In this document: piece by piece, positions 39,684 to 49,560 of the stretch
Position numbering within the stretch: the stretch's first letter is position 1
Layout: each line of letters opens with the position of its first letter
From: Profundibacter amoris
GTDB taxonomy: Bacteria > Pseudomonadota > Alphaproteobacteria > Rhodobacterales > Rhodobacteraceae
Length of the DNA: 64,000 bases
Assembly: GCF_003544895.1 (NCBI RefSeq)
Contig: NZ_CP032125.1
Span: 1,750,001-1,814,000, forward strand
Reading direction: 5' to 3'
Notes under the pieces: model-generated
The model's input: the letters and a program-made list of their open reading frames with translations, nothing else
What the model was told of the DNA's origin: nothing
The model's database searches: none
Made by a program: the position numbers and the translations under genes

Positions 39684-40772
39684 TTATTCTTTGTCGCTTT
39701 GTTCCAGGATTGCTTTCAGGTCCGCCACCTGTTTTGCCAGTCTTGGCAACCGGCGCAGGGCCTTTTGCATTTCCACATGCGTGTCCATTTTCACAGCGGG
39801 CGACCCCAGCAATATCCGTCCGGCCGGTGCGTTGGTGAAAATCTTGGTTGCGCCACCGGCCACCACATCATCACCGACAAAAATATTGTCAGAAACCCCA
39901 CATTGCCCCGCCATCACCACACGGTTGCCGATGCGCGATGATCCGGCGATACCAACCTGACCGCACAGCAGGCAATCCTCGCCCACCTGCACGTTGTGGC
40001 CGATGTGCACCTGATTATCCAGCTTGGTGCCCCGTCCGATGGTGGTGGCGCGAATGGTGCCCCGGTCAATCGTCACATTGGCACCGGTTTCCACATCGTC
40101 GCCGATTTCAACCGTGCCCAGCGAATGGATACGGGTCCAGCTTTGGGCGCTGGCCCGAACATCCTTGCCCAGCTTTTCGCGGGCCTGTTCCACTGTGGAT
40201 TTTTCCGGTGTGACAAAGGAAAACCCGTCCGATCCGATCACCCCGCCTGGCTGGGCGATAAAGCGATCGCCGATCACCACCCGCGCGCCGATCCTGACAC
40301 CCTGTAACAACAACGCATCATCGCCAATCCGCGCGCCCTCGGCCACGCTGACATGGCTGGCAACCCGTGCGCGCGCGCCAATCACCGCCCCGCGCCCGAT
40401 CACCACAAACGGGCCAATCGCCGCGCCTTCGCCAATCACCGCCTCGGGGTGGATCACGGCGGTTGCATGGAGACCGGCCTCGATTTCCGGCCCGCCGTCC
40501 AGCAGCGCCGTCAAACCGGACATCGCATAGCGCGGGCGGGGCACGAAAATAGCGGCCTTCAGCCCCAGCGCCTGCCAGTCCGCCCCGTCCCACAGAACGG
40601 CGGCCTGTGCCTGCCCCTGCGCCAACCCGTCCGCGTATTTCGGGTCCATCGCCAGCGCCAGATCCCCTGCCCCCGCCGTGGCCGGTTCCGAGGCCCCGTT
40701 GATCACAACGTCAACAGCGCCAACGGCTTTCGCCCCCAGCGCTGTTGCAATTTCTGAAACTGTATAGCCCAT
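39684..40772 (-). CDS. lpxD: UDP-3-O-acylglucosamine N-acyltransferase LpxD
   Basis: 362 residues. It adds the second hydroxyacyl chain in lipid A synthesis. An N-terminal uridine-binding domain (1-110) precedes left-handed beta-helix repeats (AVIGEGAAIGPFVVIGRGAVIGARARV, TIDRGTIRATTIGRGTKLDNQVHIGHNVQVGEDCLLCGQVGIAGS with the catalytic His) and a short C-terminal helix (EMQKALRRLPRLAKQVADLKA). It is separated from the lpxA-lpxI-lpxB block by 24 kb, whereas in many bacteria lpxD sits beside fabZ. Confidence 0.95.
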   Translation of the reverse strand: MGYTVSEIATALGAKAVGAVDVVINGASEPATAGAGDLALAMDPKYADGLAQGQAQAAVLWDGADWQALGLKAAIFVPRPRYAMSGLTALLDGGPEIEAGLHATAVIHPEAVIGEGAAIGPFVVIGRGAVIGARARVASHVSVAEGARIGDDALLLQGVRIGARVVIGDRFIAQPGGVIGSDGFSFVTPEKSTVEQAREKLGKDVRASAQSWTRIHSLGTVEIGDDVETGANVTIDRGTIRATTIGRGTKLDNQVHIGHNVQVGEDCLLCGQVGIAGSSRIGNRVVMAGQCGVSDNIFVGDDVVAGGATKIFTNAPAGRILLGSPAVKMDTHVEMQKALRRLPRLAKQVADLKAILEQSDKE

Positions 40773-40805
40773 CTGCGGCCCCCAACGATTTTGTCGGGAC
40801 CAGAT

Positions 40806-42422
40806 TTAACCGCGAACCGCGCGCAGCACCACCCCGGCTTTGCTAAGGGCATTGAAAATCTTGGCGTCACGTCCGTAGACGTCACGACGATATTCCATTC
40901 CACCCTTCGGCTTGGTGATGGCTGTGCGATAAATCAGATGCACCGGCACAGGGGTTTTCAAATCCACCTTGGTCTCGCGGCCGGTTTTCAGGATTGTCTG
41001 AAAATATTCCTGCGGGTTGGACATCTGTTTTGCCAGCAATGCATAGGCAAAATCAAACGGCTGCTGCAACCGGATACACCCGTGGCTGAACGCCCGCACA
41101 TTGCGGTTGAACAGGTTTTTCGACGGGGTGTCGTGCAGGTAGATGTTGTATTTGTTCGGGAACATGAACTTCACCAGACCCAGCGCATTGCCGCGGCTGG
41201 GCGGCTGCTTCAGGTTGAACGGGAAGGTCCGCTCGTTATACTGCGAGAAATCGACGGCACCGCGATTAACCGTGCGGCCCCGGGCATCCACAAGTTTCAG
41301 ATGCCCCACCGCATTCGGGTTGCGTTTCAACAACGGCAGATATTCCTTGATCGCAATCGACCGCGGCACATTCCATGTCGGATTGATGATCATGAATTCC
41401 ATCACATCCGAAAATTCCGGTGTGCGGCGATCGCCTTCATTTTTCCCGACAACCGAACGGGTCACGAAAGTCACCTTGTTATTATCGATGATTTTCGCGG
41501 TGAAATCGGTCAGATTAACCAGAATATGACGCTTGCCGCGTGGTTGGTTGAACCAGCGCTCGCGCTCCATGGCGACAATGATCGACCGCAGCCGGTATTC
41601 CGCAGGTTTGTTTATTTCAGCCATCGTGGCCTTGCCGGCCACACCGTTTGTCGGCAACCCGTGATCCCGCTGGAACAACTGGATCGCCTTTTGCATTTTG
41701 GCATCATAGGTTTGGGTCGAGGACCGCTTCAGATAGCCCATTGCAACCAACCGGTTACGCAACGCAACAACACTTGCACCGGTTGCCCCTGGCTTGAGCG
41801 AAGCAGCTGCAACCTTGGGTCCATAACCACCCCGCCCCAGCAGTTTTTCCAGCTTGCGCTTTTCTTTCATCAGGCGCAGATATTCAGGCGTTTTCGGGGG
41901 CAGTTTTTTCAGAAACCCCGCCGGAGAACTTTTGGCAAAGGCCTGTAGCGTTTGCAGCCGGTCGTAATGAAGAACCTTGCGCACCATACCGCTGTCGATC
42001 TGGCGCGGGTTTACCACACCCGAGCGCATATCCTCGGCGTATTGCAAAAACAGGCGGCTCATCTCGACTTCCATACGGCCGCGGTCACGGCCGGTTTTTG
42101 CCGCCTTCAGGCGGGCACGCAGACCTTCGACATCATAGCGCTTAACGGGCAACCCGTGGTCCCCCGCCTTGGCCAGAGCGGCAAGAAACGCCTTGCGACG
42201 CTGCCCGTCTTTGCCGGCACGGCCTGTCCATATTGATTTGTAATTTCTGGATTTATAGAATTCTGCCAAAGCCGCATCATTGGCGGCGGCCGTCGCAACA
42301 GCCTGTTTATATGCCGTAACCTGCGCATTCGCAGATCCGCCGGATAATACCAATGACAAAACAACGGCCAAAACCGCGACAAACCTATACCCAAAACGCA
42401 TTTGAAATAGCGCGCTATACAT
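40806..42422 (-). CDS. Periplasmic L,D-transpeptidase (YcbB-like)
   Basis: 538 residues from the ATG at 42422, with AAGGGG 7 nt before it and a signal peptide (MRFGYRFVAVLAVVLSLVLSGGSANAQ inside the first 40). Order of parts: N-terminal scaffold, a peptidoglycan-binding-1 helix bundle near 235-290 (VVALRNRLVAMGYLKRSS), and a YkuD catalytic domain ending in IYLHDTPSKNLFNRNVRAFSHGCIRLQQP with the His-Gly-Cys-x-Arg motif. Forms 3-3 peptide cross-links or lipoprotein links. Divergent from the DUF882 gene, as ycbB and ycbK are neighbours in enterobacteria. Confidence 0.9.
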   Translation of the reverse strand: MYSALFQMRFGYRFVAVLAVVLSLVLSGGSANAQVTAYKQAVATAAANDAALAEFYKSRNYKSIWTGRAGKDGQRRKAFLAALAKAGDHGLPVKRYDVEGLRARLKAAKTGRDRGRMEVEMSRLFLQYAEDMRSGVVNPRQIDSGMVRKVLHYDRLQTLQAFAKSSPAGFLKKLPPKTPEYLRLMKEKRKLEKLLGRGGYGPKVAAASLKPGATGASVVALRNRLVAMGYLKRSSTQTYDAKMQKAIQLFQRDHGLPTNGVAGKATMAEINKPAEYRLRSIIVAMERERWFNQPRGKRHILVNLTDFTAKIIDNNKVTFVTRSVVGKNEGDRRTPEFSDVMEFMIINPTWNVPRSIAIKEYLPLLKRNPNAVGHLKLVDARGRTVNRGAVDFSQYNERTFPFNLKQPPSRGNALGLVKFMFPNKYNIYLHDTPSKNLFNRNVRAFSHGCIRLQQPFDFAYALLAKQMSNPQEYFQTILKTGRETKVDLKTPVPVHLIYRTAITKPKGGMEYRRDVYGRDAKIFNALSKAGVVLRAVRG

Positions 42423-42742
42423 TCCGAACCCCTTAAATAGTTTTTCCATAGTTCCCAATGGCGCAGACAATCGTTAATTATACAGGCCAAGTCCATTCAC
42501 ATTCGCATCAGTTTGCCACAAACATTCAGGGCGACGCAATAATGCATGCATGATTCATCTTAAATACAACAGATTTCAGGTTTCAGCAGAATATTGCCGA
42601 TTTTACTGGTTTTAAACTAAATCAGGCAAAGATCACTTGGCGGTTGATTCGAGATGTGTAATAAGTTCCCGACATCTGGGGATGTATAGGCAAAAGTTTG
42701 TTTTTAAAAGCAAACGACAGCTGTGGGACAGGCGAATAAACA
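42423..42742. other. 320-bp divergent promoter region
   Basis: Between the L,D-transpeptidase and the DUF882 gene. AT-rich around 42480-42620, with CGTTAATTATAC near 42473 and TGCATGCATGA near 42542. A plus-strand promoter is seen at 42637-42664. No protein frame is supported. Confidence 0.55.
42637..42664 (+). promoter_or_regulatory. Sigma-70-type promoter for the DUF882 gene
   Basis: TTGGCG (42637-42642), 16-bp spacer, TAATAA (42659-42664). It would give a leader of about 70 nt, which holds the small hairpin GTTTG...CAAAC near 42697-42716. Confidence 0.45.
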
Positions 42743-43327
42743 ATGACGGACAAGACAACTTCGGGTACGAAAAAATCCTTGATCACGCGACGCGGTATTT
42801 TGCGGGCTTTTGCCGCTACAACAATCGTGGCCGCGCCGACTTATGCCAATGCTGCGGGTTTCCTGCGCGGGGCTGGCGATGTGCGCCGCCTGCGTATGTA
42901 TTCCGGCCGCACAGGCGAACATCTGGATACGATCTACTGGATCGAAGGCAAATACATCAAAGACGCCATCAAGGAAATCAACTATTTCATGCGCGACTGG
43001 CGCGAAGATGCTGTCAAAAATATGGACACCCGTACGTTTGATATCATTACGGCAGCCCACAATTTGCTGGACACAACAGAGCCTTATCTGCTGCTGTCGG
43101 GCTACCGCACCCCTAAAACCAATGCGATGCTACGCTCGCGGTCGCGCGGCGTGGCCAAGAGTTCGTTGCACATGAAGGGCCAGGCCAACGATCTGCGCCT
43201 GAAATCACGTTCGGTTAACCAGATTTACAATGCTGGCCGCTCTTGTGGTGCTGGCGGTGTCGGCAAATACTCGCGCTCCAACTTTGTGCATATGGATTGT
43301 GGCGCAGTGCGCACATGGGGCAGCTGA
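42743..43327 (+). CDS. DUF882/M15-like peptidase (YcbK family), Tat-exported
   Basis: 194 residues. A twin-arginine signal is clear: SLITRRGILRAFAATTIVAAPTYANA. The mature domain resembles D,D-carboxypeptidase-like M15 folds: LLSGYRTPKTNAMLRSRSRGVAKSSLHMKGQANDLRL with likely zinc ligands His and Asp, and SNFVHMDCGAVRTW with the last His. It probably trims peptidoglycan peptides. Two Cys (RSCGAGG, MDCGA) may pair. Divergent from the L,D-transpeptidase. Confidence 0.85.
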   Translation: MTDKTTSGTKKSLITRRGILRAFAATTIVAAPTYANAAGFLRGAGDVRRLRMYSGRTGEHLDTIYWIEGKYIKDAIKEINYFMRDWREDAVKNMDTRTFDIITAAHNLLDTTEPYLLLSGYRTPKTNAMLRSRSRGVAKSSLHMKGQANDLRLKSRSVNQIYNAGRSCGAGGVGKYSRSNFVHMDCGAVRTWGS

Positions 43328-43565
43328 CGACAGCACTCCTTTCAGGGTACTTACAAGCTTGGATACCACGCCTTTTTACAGAGGGGGGGGTATACCGTCG
43401 TGCATCCTCCTATGTGGTGTTATTGATTTTGGTCTGTACAATTCCAGCGCCAGCCAACGCATATCATTGAAAACAATAGCAGATCGGGTTCTTTTAGCTT
43501 GCAAAACAGTTTAGCCAAGCAGAAAAAGACGGCTACGGTGTGTAACGAGGAACAACAGTGCTGGT

Positions 43566-45606
43566 ATGCAATACAGGCAAGAAATAGATGGCTTGCGCGC
43601 GATTGCGGTTCTGCCGGTTATCATGTTCCACGCCGGGATCAGTGCCTTTCGCGGCGGTTATGTTGGCGTCGATGTTTTCTTTGTCATTTCCGGCTACCTG
43701 ATCACCGGCATTATCCTCGAGGATCTACAACAAGGTCGCTTTTCGATACTGCGGTTTTATGAACGACGGGCGCGGCGCATTCTGCCCGCGCTTTTTTTAA
43801 TTGTCCTTGCCTGTATCCCCTTTGCCTGGATGTGGATGCCCCCCCCAACACTACAAGGATTTTTCGCAAAGCGTGGTTGCGGTTTCCGTATTTGCCTCCA
43901 ATATCCTGTTCTATCGCGAAGGTGGCTACTTTGATCTGGCGGCAAATGAAAAGCCGCTTTTGCATACCTGGAGCCTGGCGGTAGAAGAACAATATTACCT
44001 GATCTTTCCGATCCTGCTGTTTATCCTTTGGCGGTATGGGCACAATCGGGCATTTTTCGGCATTACCGTGATTGCACTCCTTAGCCTTGCCCTAAGTGAA
44101 TGGGGTTGGCGTACCCACCCGGCTGCAAATTTCTATCTTGCACCAACGCGGGCCTGGGAATTTCTGGCCGGTTCGATAGTCGCCTTTCTGCATATAAACA
44201 AACCACAACAATCCGGCAATTTCGCCGCCCTGCTGGGGTTTGTCCTGATCCTATTTTCCGTATTCTACTTTGATGAAAACACCCCCTTCCCCTCACTCTA
44301 TGCAATGGTGCCGGTCGGCGGTGCGGTACTGATCCTGCTATATGCCACCAAGGGGGCATGGGTTGCACAGCTATTGTCATTGCGGGCCTTCACCGCTATC
44401 GGCCTGATCAGCTATAGCGCCTATTTATGGCACCAGCCCCTGTTCGCCTTTGCCCGTATTCATAATCTGCACCAGCCAGGCCAATGGGAAATGCTGTTTC
44501 TTGCGGGCCTGTCCCTGCCCCTTGCCTATCTAAGCTGGCGGTTCGTTGAACAACCGTTTCGCAAAGGAAACTTTGCAAAATCCCTTTCCCAAGGTGCCAT
44601 CTTTACACTTGCCGCAACAACTGGCAGTGCCTTGATTGCTTTTGGTATTTACGGGCATTTGAACAATGGCGTGCCCCAAAGGCTGAATGACACAGCCCGA
44701 TATTATGCCAATTTCTCGCAAAGCAGAAACCCCTATGAAACCTGTTTGCTCAAGATCGGGGATGATTACAGCACCCAGCCCAAAACAGGATGTCAGGAAT
44801 TCACCAACAGCAACAAGATTGACGTCATGTTCATTGGCGACAGCCATTCCCACGCGATTTCATATCAGGCGCAACTGGCCTTGCAAAAGGAAAATATTTC
44901 CTCTTATTCAGTAGCTTATGTCGGGTGTATTGGCCTGGAAGGGTATTTCAGGGCCAATACTCCGGACAGTTACCAATGCAGCAAATATAATGAGCACATG
45001 CTGGAGTATGCGCGCAAAACAGGTGTGAAAACCCTCGTCATTACTTCCCGTTTCACGCTTTACTGGAACGGCGCAAGGTTTGACAATCATGAGGGCGGCG
45101 TCGAAAGCGGCAAAGGGGCCTATATCGATCTGCTGGACTATCGTGATGAAAACGCCGGCCCACTGGATCAAAACCGCCGCGACAGGGTTTTACAATCCTA
45201 TACCAAAAATATTCTGAAGCTGGCCAGGGAATTCAATGTCGTTCTGCTCTATCCCATCCCCGAAGCAGGCTGGAATGTGCCCGAACTGGCGGTAAAACGA
45301 ATTCTTGTCGGTCACGAGCAGAATGTAGACAATATTACCACCTCATATCAGGTTTTCACCCAACGCAACGGGCCGGTTATTACGGCGTTTGATACAATCG
45401 ACAGCCCGAACCTGTTTCGCGTCAAACCGCATGAATTGTTATGTAATACGTTTATCAAACAACGCTGCATCAATCTGATTGACGGCATTTCTTATTATTT
45501 CGACGATGATCACCTGTCACACGCCGGCGCCAGCCTGCTGGCCCCCTATATTCTGGAACAGGTCCAGCGCGCCCGTGCAAATGGAACCGTTACCTCAACG
45601 CAATAG
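43566..45606 (+). pseudogene. AT3/SGNH acyltransferase, frame broken at a C8 tract
   Basis: The first frame (43566-43934) has the start of an OafA-type acyltransferase: EIDGLRAIAVLPVIMFHAG, GGYVGVDVFFVISGYLITGIIL, RFYERRARRILPALF. The second frame (to 45606) continues it exactly: QHYKDFSQSVVAVSVFASNILFYREGGYFDLAANEKPLLHTWSLAVEEQYY. They join at a run of eight C (43839-43846); seven C would restore one frame of 679 codons. The C-terminal half is an SGNH domain with DVMFIGDSHSH and DDDHLSHAG. Such proteins O-acetylate surface polysaccharides. Either phase variation, decay or a read error. Confidence 0.8.
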
Positions 45607-45614
45607 CCATCACA

Positions 45615-46643
45615 TCAGCCGGTAACAAAACCGCGCTGGTCCTCGCGCCCCATTGCAATCAGGATTGGATCGCTTGACTGGCGTTTCTGAAAGGCTGCTT
45701 TGCTGTCCATCCCGTCCCAGTCAATCGCGATCAGGGATTGCGCAATCGCCCCGCCCAATGTCGCCCCCGGTCCGGTTACGATAAACACATCCGGCGCAAA
45801 TTCACGGGCGGCCACCTGAATGGCATGGGAAAAATCATAGGTTTCCGTAACTTGCGCCCCAAGCGTGTAATCGCGCAATGCCGTGGCATCACTTGCCCCC
45901 GGCCACCAGATCGCCCCGCGCCCGTCGATCAGCGGGGTTTGCGGTATGCCGAACAGATCAGCCCCAAGCCGCGAGCGCCCTTCGGCGGCCACCGGTTCCT
46001 GCAATGCTGTATGAAAGGCTGCGTGGTTTGGCAGGCGCAGCGGGTAGCGGTCGTAGGCGGGCACAGCAGCCTCGAAGGCCTTCAGCCCCGCCTCATTACC
46101 CGCCAGCACCAGCATCCCGCCCAACCGGATCGACACCGCCAGCGTGGCCCCACCCCGCCCGTCAATATCCGCCACAAGCGCCAGCAATTCGTCGCGCTTG
46201 CCCGGGATTTCCTGCCAGTTTTCGTCCACAAAAGGGTATAGCGTCTGCCCGCCGATCAGGTGCTCCTGCATCAGCGTGCCCATGGTGTTGACCACCGCAA
46301 ACCCCGCCATCGGGTCCAGCGCCCCACCCGCCACCAGCGCGATATACCAGCCCATCGAATTTCCGGTGACGGCAACAATATCATAATCCGCCGAAATCGC
46401 CTGCGCATCGAGCAAAGATGCGGCATAGATCAGCGGCGAGGCATTGTCCCCGCGCGTGTGCAACCGCGCCGAAAATCTCTCGGCCCCATCCAACGCCGAA
46501 ACCGTTTCCTGCCCCTGTGCTGCGCGATAGGCATCGAATTCACCCAGCATCGCCGGTGCCCCAAAGTGCCGCGTAATATAGCCCAGTTCCGGCGCATTAT
46601 AAGTGCCGCGCCCCGGGCAGACCAGAATCGCTGTTTTCCTCAT
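45615..46643 (-). CDS. Malonyltransferase-fold protein with an altered active site
   Basis: 342 residues. FabD-like acyltransferase fold: PGRGTYN near residue 10 where FabD has PGQGxQ, the nucleophile elbow VTGNSMGWYIALVAGG (Ser kept, flanking His changed to Asn and Glu to Trp), and the His region LRLPNHAAFHTALQEP. At the carboxylate-binding Arg of FabD (xRG.xMQE) this protein has NTMGTLMQE. It is thus unlikely to use malonyl-CoA. It overlaps the upstream E1 gene by 4 bp, so the two probably work together; an acyl transfer from that complex is inferred only. Confidence 0.65.
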   Translation of the reverse strand: MRKTAILVCPGRGTYNAPELGYITRHFGAPAMLGEFDAYRAAQGQETVSALDGAERFSARLHTRGDNASPLIYAASLLDAQAISADYDIVAVTGNSMGWYIALVAGGALDPMAGFAVVNTMGTLMQEHLIGGQTLYPFVDENWQEIPGKRDELLALVADIDGRGGATLAVSIRLGGMLVLAGNEAGLKAFEAAVPAYDRYPLRLPNHAAFHTALQEPVAAEGRSRLGADLFGIPQTPLIDGRGAIWWPGASDATALRDYTLGAQVTETYDFSHAIQVAAREFAPDVFIVTGPGATLGGAIAQSLIAIDWDGMDSKAAFQKRQSSDPILIAMGREDQRGFVTG

Positions 46644-48829
46644 TTCGCCCCCTCCAGCAATTCAAGCGCCGCCTGCGTGATCCCCTCGGCCGTGGGCAAG
46701 GTCGCGCCATAGGCCGGCCCCGTGGCGATGAGGCAATCCGTCGCCGTGACCCGCGCGATATTCTTGCGGCCATCTTCGGCAAACAACGCCATCAACCCTT
46801 CGGATTGGCTGCCTGTTTCGCGGCATTCGTCTACAATCAATATCGTACCGCAAGCCTTTGTTTGTTTTAACAGTTCCTCTTTCGGCAAGGGCGCCAGCCA
46901 GCGCATGTCAATCACCCGCAGCTTCACCCCCTTGCCCTTCAGAACCTTCGCGGCCTGTTGCGACAGGTAGAACCCGTTGCCATAGGTCACGATCGCCAGA
47001 TCCGTGCCCCGCCCCGCAACCCCGACCTGCCCCAGCGGGATGCGTTTGTCGGGCGACGGATAGCGGTGCATCCAGCCCTTGTCGCCCTCGCCATGCAAAT
47101 CCCGCATCGGGTAAAGCGCGATCGGCTCAAGGAAAACCACCACCCGTTGTTCCTCGCGCGCCAGCCGCACGGATTCACGCAGCATCATTGCCGCATCGGC
47201 TCCGTTGGACGGGCAAGCAATGATCACGCCGGGAATATCGCGCAGCACGGCCAGCGAATTGTCATTGTGAAAATGCCCGCCAAAACCGCGCTGATAGCCA
47301 AGGCCGGCAATGCGCAGCACCATCGGGTTGGTGTATTGGCCGTTGGAAAAGAACGGCAGCGTCGCCGCCTCGCCCCTGATCTGGTCCTCGGCATTGTGCA
47401 GATAGGCCAGAAACTGGATTTCCGGCATCGGAATAAACCCGTTATGCGCCATGCCGATGGCCAGCCCGAGGATGGATTGTTCGTCCAGCAGCGTGTCAAT
47501 CACCCGATCCGCACCAAAGCGGGCCTTCAGCTTTTGCGTTACGCCGTAAACCCCGCCCTTGCGCCCCACATCCTCGCCCATCACCGCGATTTCGCCATGT
47601 TCCAGCATCAGGTCGGTCAGCGCCCAGTTGATCAGCCGGTTCATCGCCTGTGGCTCGTCCATCGCCCGCGTATCGCTGCCGAATACCTTGGCGCGCTCCT
47701 TTGGTGACGGGCCGTTGGTCGGGGCGCATCTGCGTTTGGGCGGGATTAGCGAGGCCACCACGTCAGAGGCGGTTTTCAGATGCGGGCGCTTGACAGCGCG
47801 GGCGGCAACGCGTGTGCAGCGGGCTTCGGTTTCACGATATATTTCAAGGGCTTCATCGCGGGAACAGGCACCAATTTCCTGCAAAATCCGCACGCTGTGC
47901 AGCAGCGGATCGTTGGCCTCGTCCACCGCAATCGCCTGTTTGTCGCGATAGGTGGCTTCCACATCCGACCCCGCGTGACCATAAAGCCGCACGGTTTTCA
48001 CATGCAAAAACGCCGGTTTGCGGTGGCGGCGCACATAATCGGCGGCCTGCGACGCCACACGATGCGTTTCGGCAATATCCAGCCCGTTACAATGGAAATA
48101 GCGCATCCCCGGCCGGTGCATGAAATTCGCAGCCACCCAGCCCTGCGGCGTAGGGGTCGAAATGCCGATGCCGTTATCCTCGCAGACGAAAAGCATCGGC
48201 AGGGGCACCGATTGGAAACTGGTCCAGCAGGCGGTGTTGAAGGCCCCCTGCGCGGTGGAATGGTTCGAGGAGGCATCGCCAAATGACGCCATCACAATCG
48301 CGTCTTCGGGCAATGCGCGGTGTTCGGGGTCGTGGCGGCGGGCAAGGCCAACAGAATAGGCCGCGCCCACGGCTTTGGGCAGGTGGCTGGCGATGGTCGA
48401 GGTTTGCGGCGGGATGAAAAGTGCCTTTGATCCCAATACCTTGTGCCGTCCACCGGATGTGGGATCATCGGAAGAGGCCGCAAAACTCAGCAGCATATCC
48501 CAAGCGATATTCTGCCCCGGCACCTGCTGGCTGCGTTGTATCTGGAACGCCGCATCGCGGTAGTGCAGGAACGCCATGTCGGTTGGACGCAGGGCTTCGG
48601 CCACCGCCGCCATGCCCTCGTGTCCGCTGGAGCCGATGGTGTAAAACCCCTGCCCCGCCTTTTGCATCACACGGCTGGTGCGATCCAACTGCCGCGACAG
48701 CACCTGACTGCGATAAAGTTCAACCAGTTTGGCGTTGGACAAGTCGGTAATAACCGGCGCCCCCTGTGGCAAGTCACCTGCCGCCACCCGATCCAGAAAA
48801 TTCTGATGAACAATTGCTGCGCGATCCAT
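46640..48829 (-). CDS. 2-oxoacid dehydrogenase E1, alpha/beta fusion
   Basis: 729 residues. Alpha part (1 to about 355): YRSQVLSRQLDRTSRVMQKAGQGFYTIGSSGHEG, thiamine-diphosphate motif ASFGDASSNHS through FVCEDNGIGIS. Beta part (about 385-729): AVMGEDVGRKGGVYGVTQKL, DTLLDEQSILGLAIGMAHNGFIPMPEIQFLAYLHNAEDQI and a transketolase C-terminal domain. This resembles branched-chain E1. No E2 or E3 gene is near. Substrate unknown. Divergent from the Lrp gene, which may control it. Confidence 0.85.
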   Translation of the reverse strand: MDRAAIVHQNFLDRVAAGDLPQGAPVITDLSNAKLVELYRSQVLSRQLDRTSRVMQKAGQGFYTIGSSGHEGMAAVAEALRPTDMAFLHYRDAAFQIQRSQQVPGQNIAWDMLLSFAASSDDPTSGGRHKVLGSKALFIPPQTSTIASHLPKAVGAAYSVGLARRHDPEHRALPEDAIVMASFGDASSNHSTAQGAFNTACWTSFQSVPLPMLFVCEDNGIGISTPTPQGWVAANFMHRPGMRYFHCNGLDIAETHRVASQAADYVRRHRKPAFLHVKTVRLYGHAGSDVEATYRDKQAIAVDEANDPLLHSVRILQEIGACSRDEALEIYRETEARCTRVAARAVKRPHLKTASDVVASLIPPKRRCAPTNGPSPKERAKVFGSDTRAMDEPQAMNRLINWALTDLMLEHGEIAVMGEDVGRKGGVYGVTQKLKARFGADRVIDTLLDEQSILGLAIGMAHNGFIPMPEIQFLAYLHNAEDQIRGEAATLPFFSNGQYTNPMVLRIAGLGYQRGFGGHFHNDNSLAVLRDIPGVIIACPSNGADAAMMLRESVRLAREEQRVVVFLEPIALYPMRDLHGEGDKGWMHRYPSPDKRIPLGQVGVAGRGTDLAIVTYGNGFYLSQQAAKVLKGKGVKLRVIDMRWLAPLPKEELLKQTKACGTILIVDECRETGSQSEGLMALFAEDGRKNIARVTATDCLIATGPAYGATLPTAEGITQAALELLEGAK

Positions 48830-48877
48830 ATCGTCCCCGTTTTGCCGGAATCACCCCTGTTTCACCCACTCTGGCCT

Positions 48878-48917
48878 GTTTTCCATTCTAACACCACTTG
48901 CCATTCTACCGGAAAAC
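48878..48917. promoter_or_regulatory. Putative operator between E1 and Lrp genes
   Basis: In the 105-bp divergent gap, CCATTCTA occurs at 48883-48890 and 48901-48908, 18 bp apart. GTTTTCC (48878-48884) and GGAAAAC (48911-48917) form an inverted pair around both. Lrp/AsnC proteins bind such spaced repeats near their own gene. By eye only. Confidence 0.4.
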
Positions 48918-48934
48918 CCTGCATAATCGACATT

Positions 48935-49453
48935 ATGACGGAAAGATCATCAAAATGGCTAAAGGACGATCTGGACCGGCGGATCGTGCGGGAATTGCAG
49001 CGCAACGCGCGGGAATCCACCACCAATATCGCCGCCCGCCTGAATGTGGCGCGCACGACCATACATGAACGCATTATGCGAATGGAAAAGGACGGGGTGA
49101 TTGCCGGTTATTCGGTGGTGCTGAGTAAAAATCCGTCCGAGGAAAGCATCCAAGTCCTTGTTTTAATGGAAGTTAAGCAGCAGGAAACCCGCAAAATCCT
49201 GCGCCGCCTTGGCCAATATGCGGAAATCCGTTTGTGCCTGTCGATCAACGGCGAGTTTGATCTGTTCCTGAGTATCGAAGCCCCGAGGATTGAGGATCTG
49301 GACGTGGTTGTCGATGAAATCGCCGAAATACCGGGGGTGGTGCGCACCAAGACATTCGTGGTGTTCGGCCGCCGCTTTGATCGAGGATATAATGAAACAG
49401 CGCAGCGGATTGCGGCGCAGTTCATGGACGCAAACACGCAAACTGACGGTTAA
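48935..49453 (+). CDS. Lrp/AsnC-family transcriptional regulator
   Basis: 172 residues from the ATG at 48935. N-terminal HTH: LDRRIVRELQRNARESTTNIAARLNVARTTIHERIMRMEKDGVIAGYSVVLS. C-terminal RAM (ligand-binding) domain: VLVLMEVKQQETRKILRRLGQYAEIRLCLSINGEFDLFLSIEAPRIEDLDVVVDEIAEIPGVVRTKTFVVF. Earlier in-frame codons overlap the divergent E1 gene and are not family-like. It likely senses an amino acid and controls the next two genes and perhaps E1. Confidence 0.9.
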   Translation: MTERSSKWLKDDLDRRIVRELQRNARESTTNIAARLNVARTTIHERIMRMEKDGVIAGYSVVLSKNPSEESIQVLVLMEVKQQETRKILRRLGQYAEIRLCLSINGEFDLFLSIEAPRIEDLDVVVDEIAEIPGVVRTKTFVVFGRRFDRGYNETAQRIAAQFMDANTQTDG

Positions 49454-49560
49454 TCCGCCTATTTGTCGGCATCCCGTACGTTTCCCGCCGGTTTTATCCC
49501 TGCCTTTCCCCGCCAGTGCCCTCCACATTTACCTAAACAGGCAAAACAGGAGAAATGCCC

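Noticed and set aside
43383-43390. G8 run as a promoter-length switch for the acyltransferase
   Set aside because: No promoter boxes could be placed around it with confidence.
43400-43470. A frame reading YVVLLILVCTIPAPANAYH, like a bare signal peptide
   Set aside because: It stops right after the would-be cleavage site and lacks a proper start or ribosome site; at most a gene remnant next to the G8 run.
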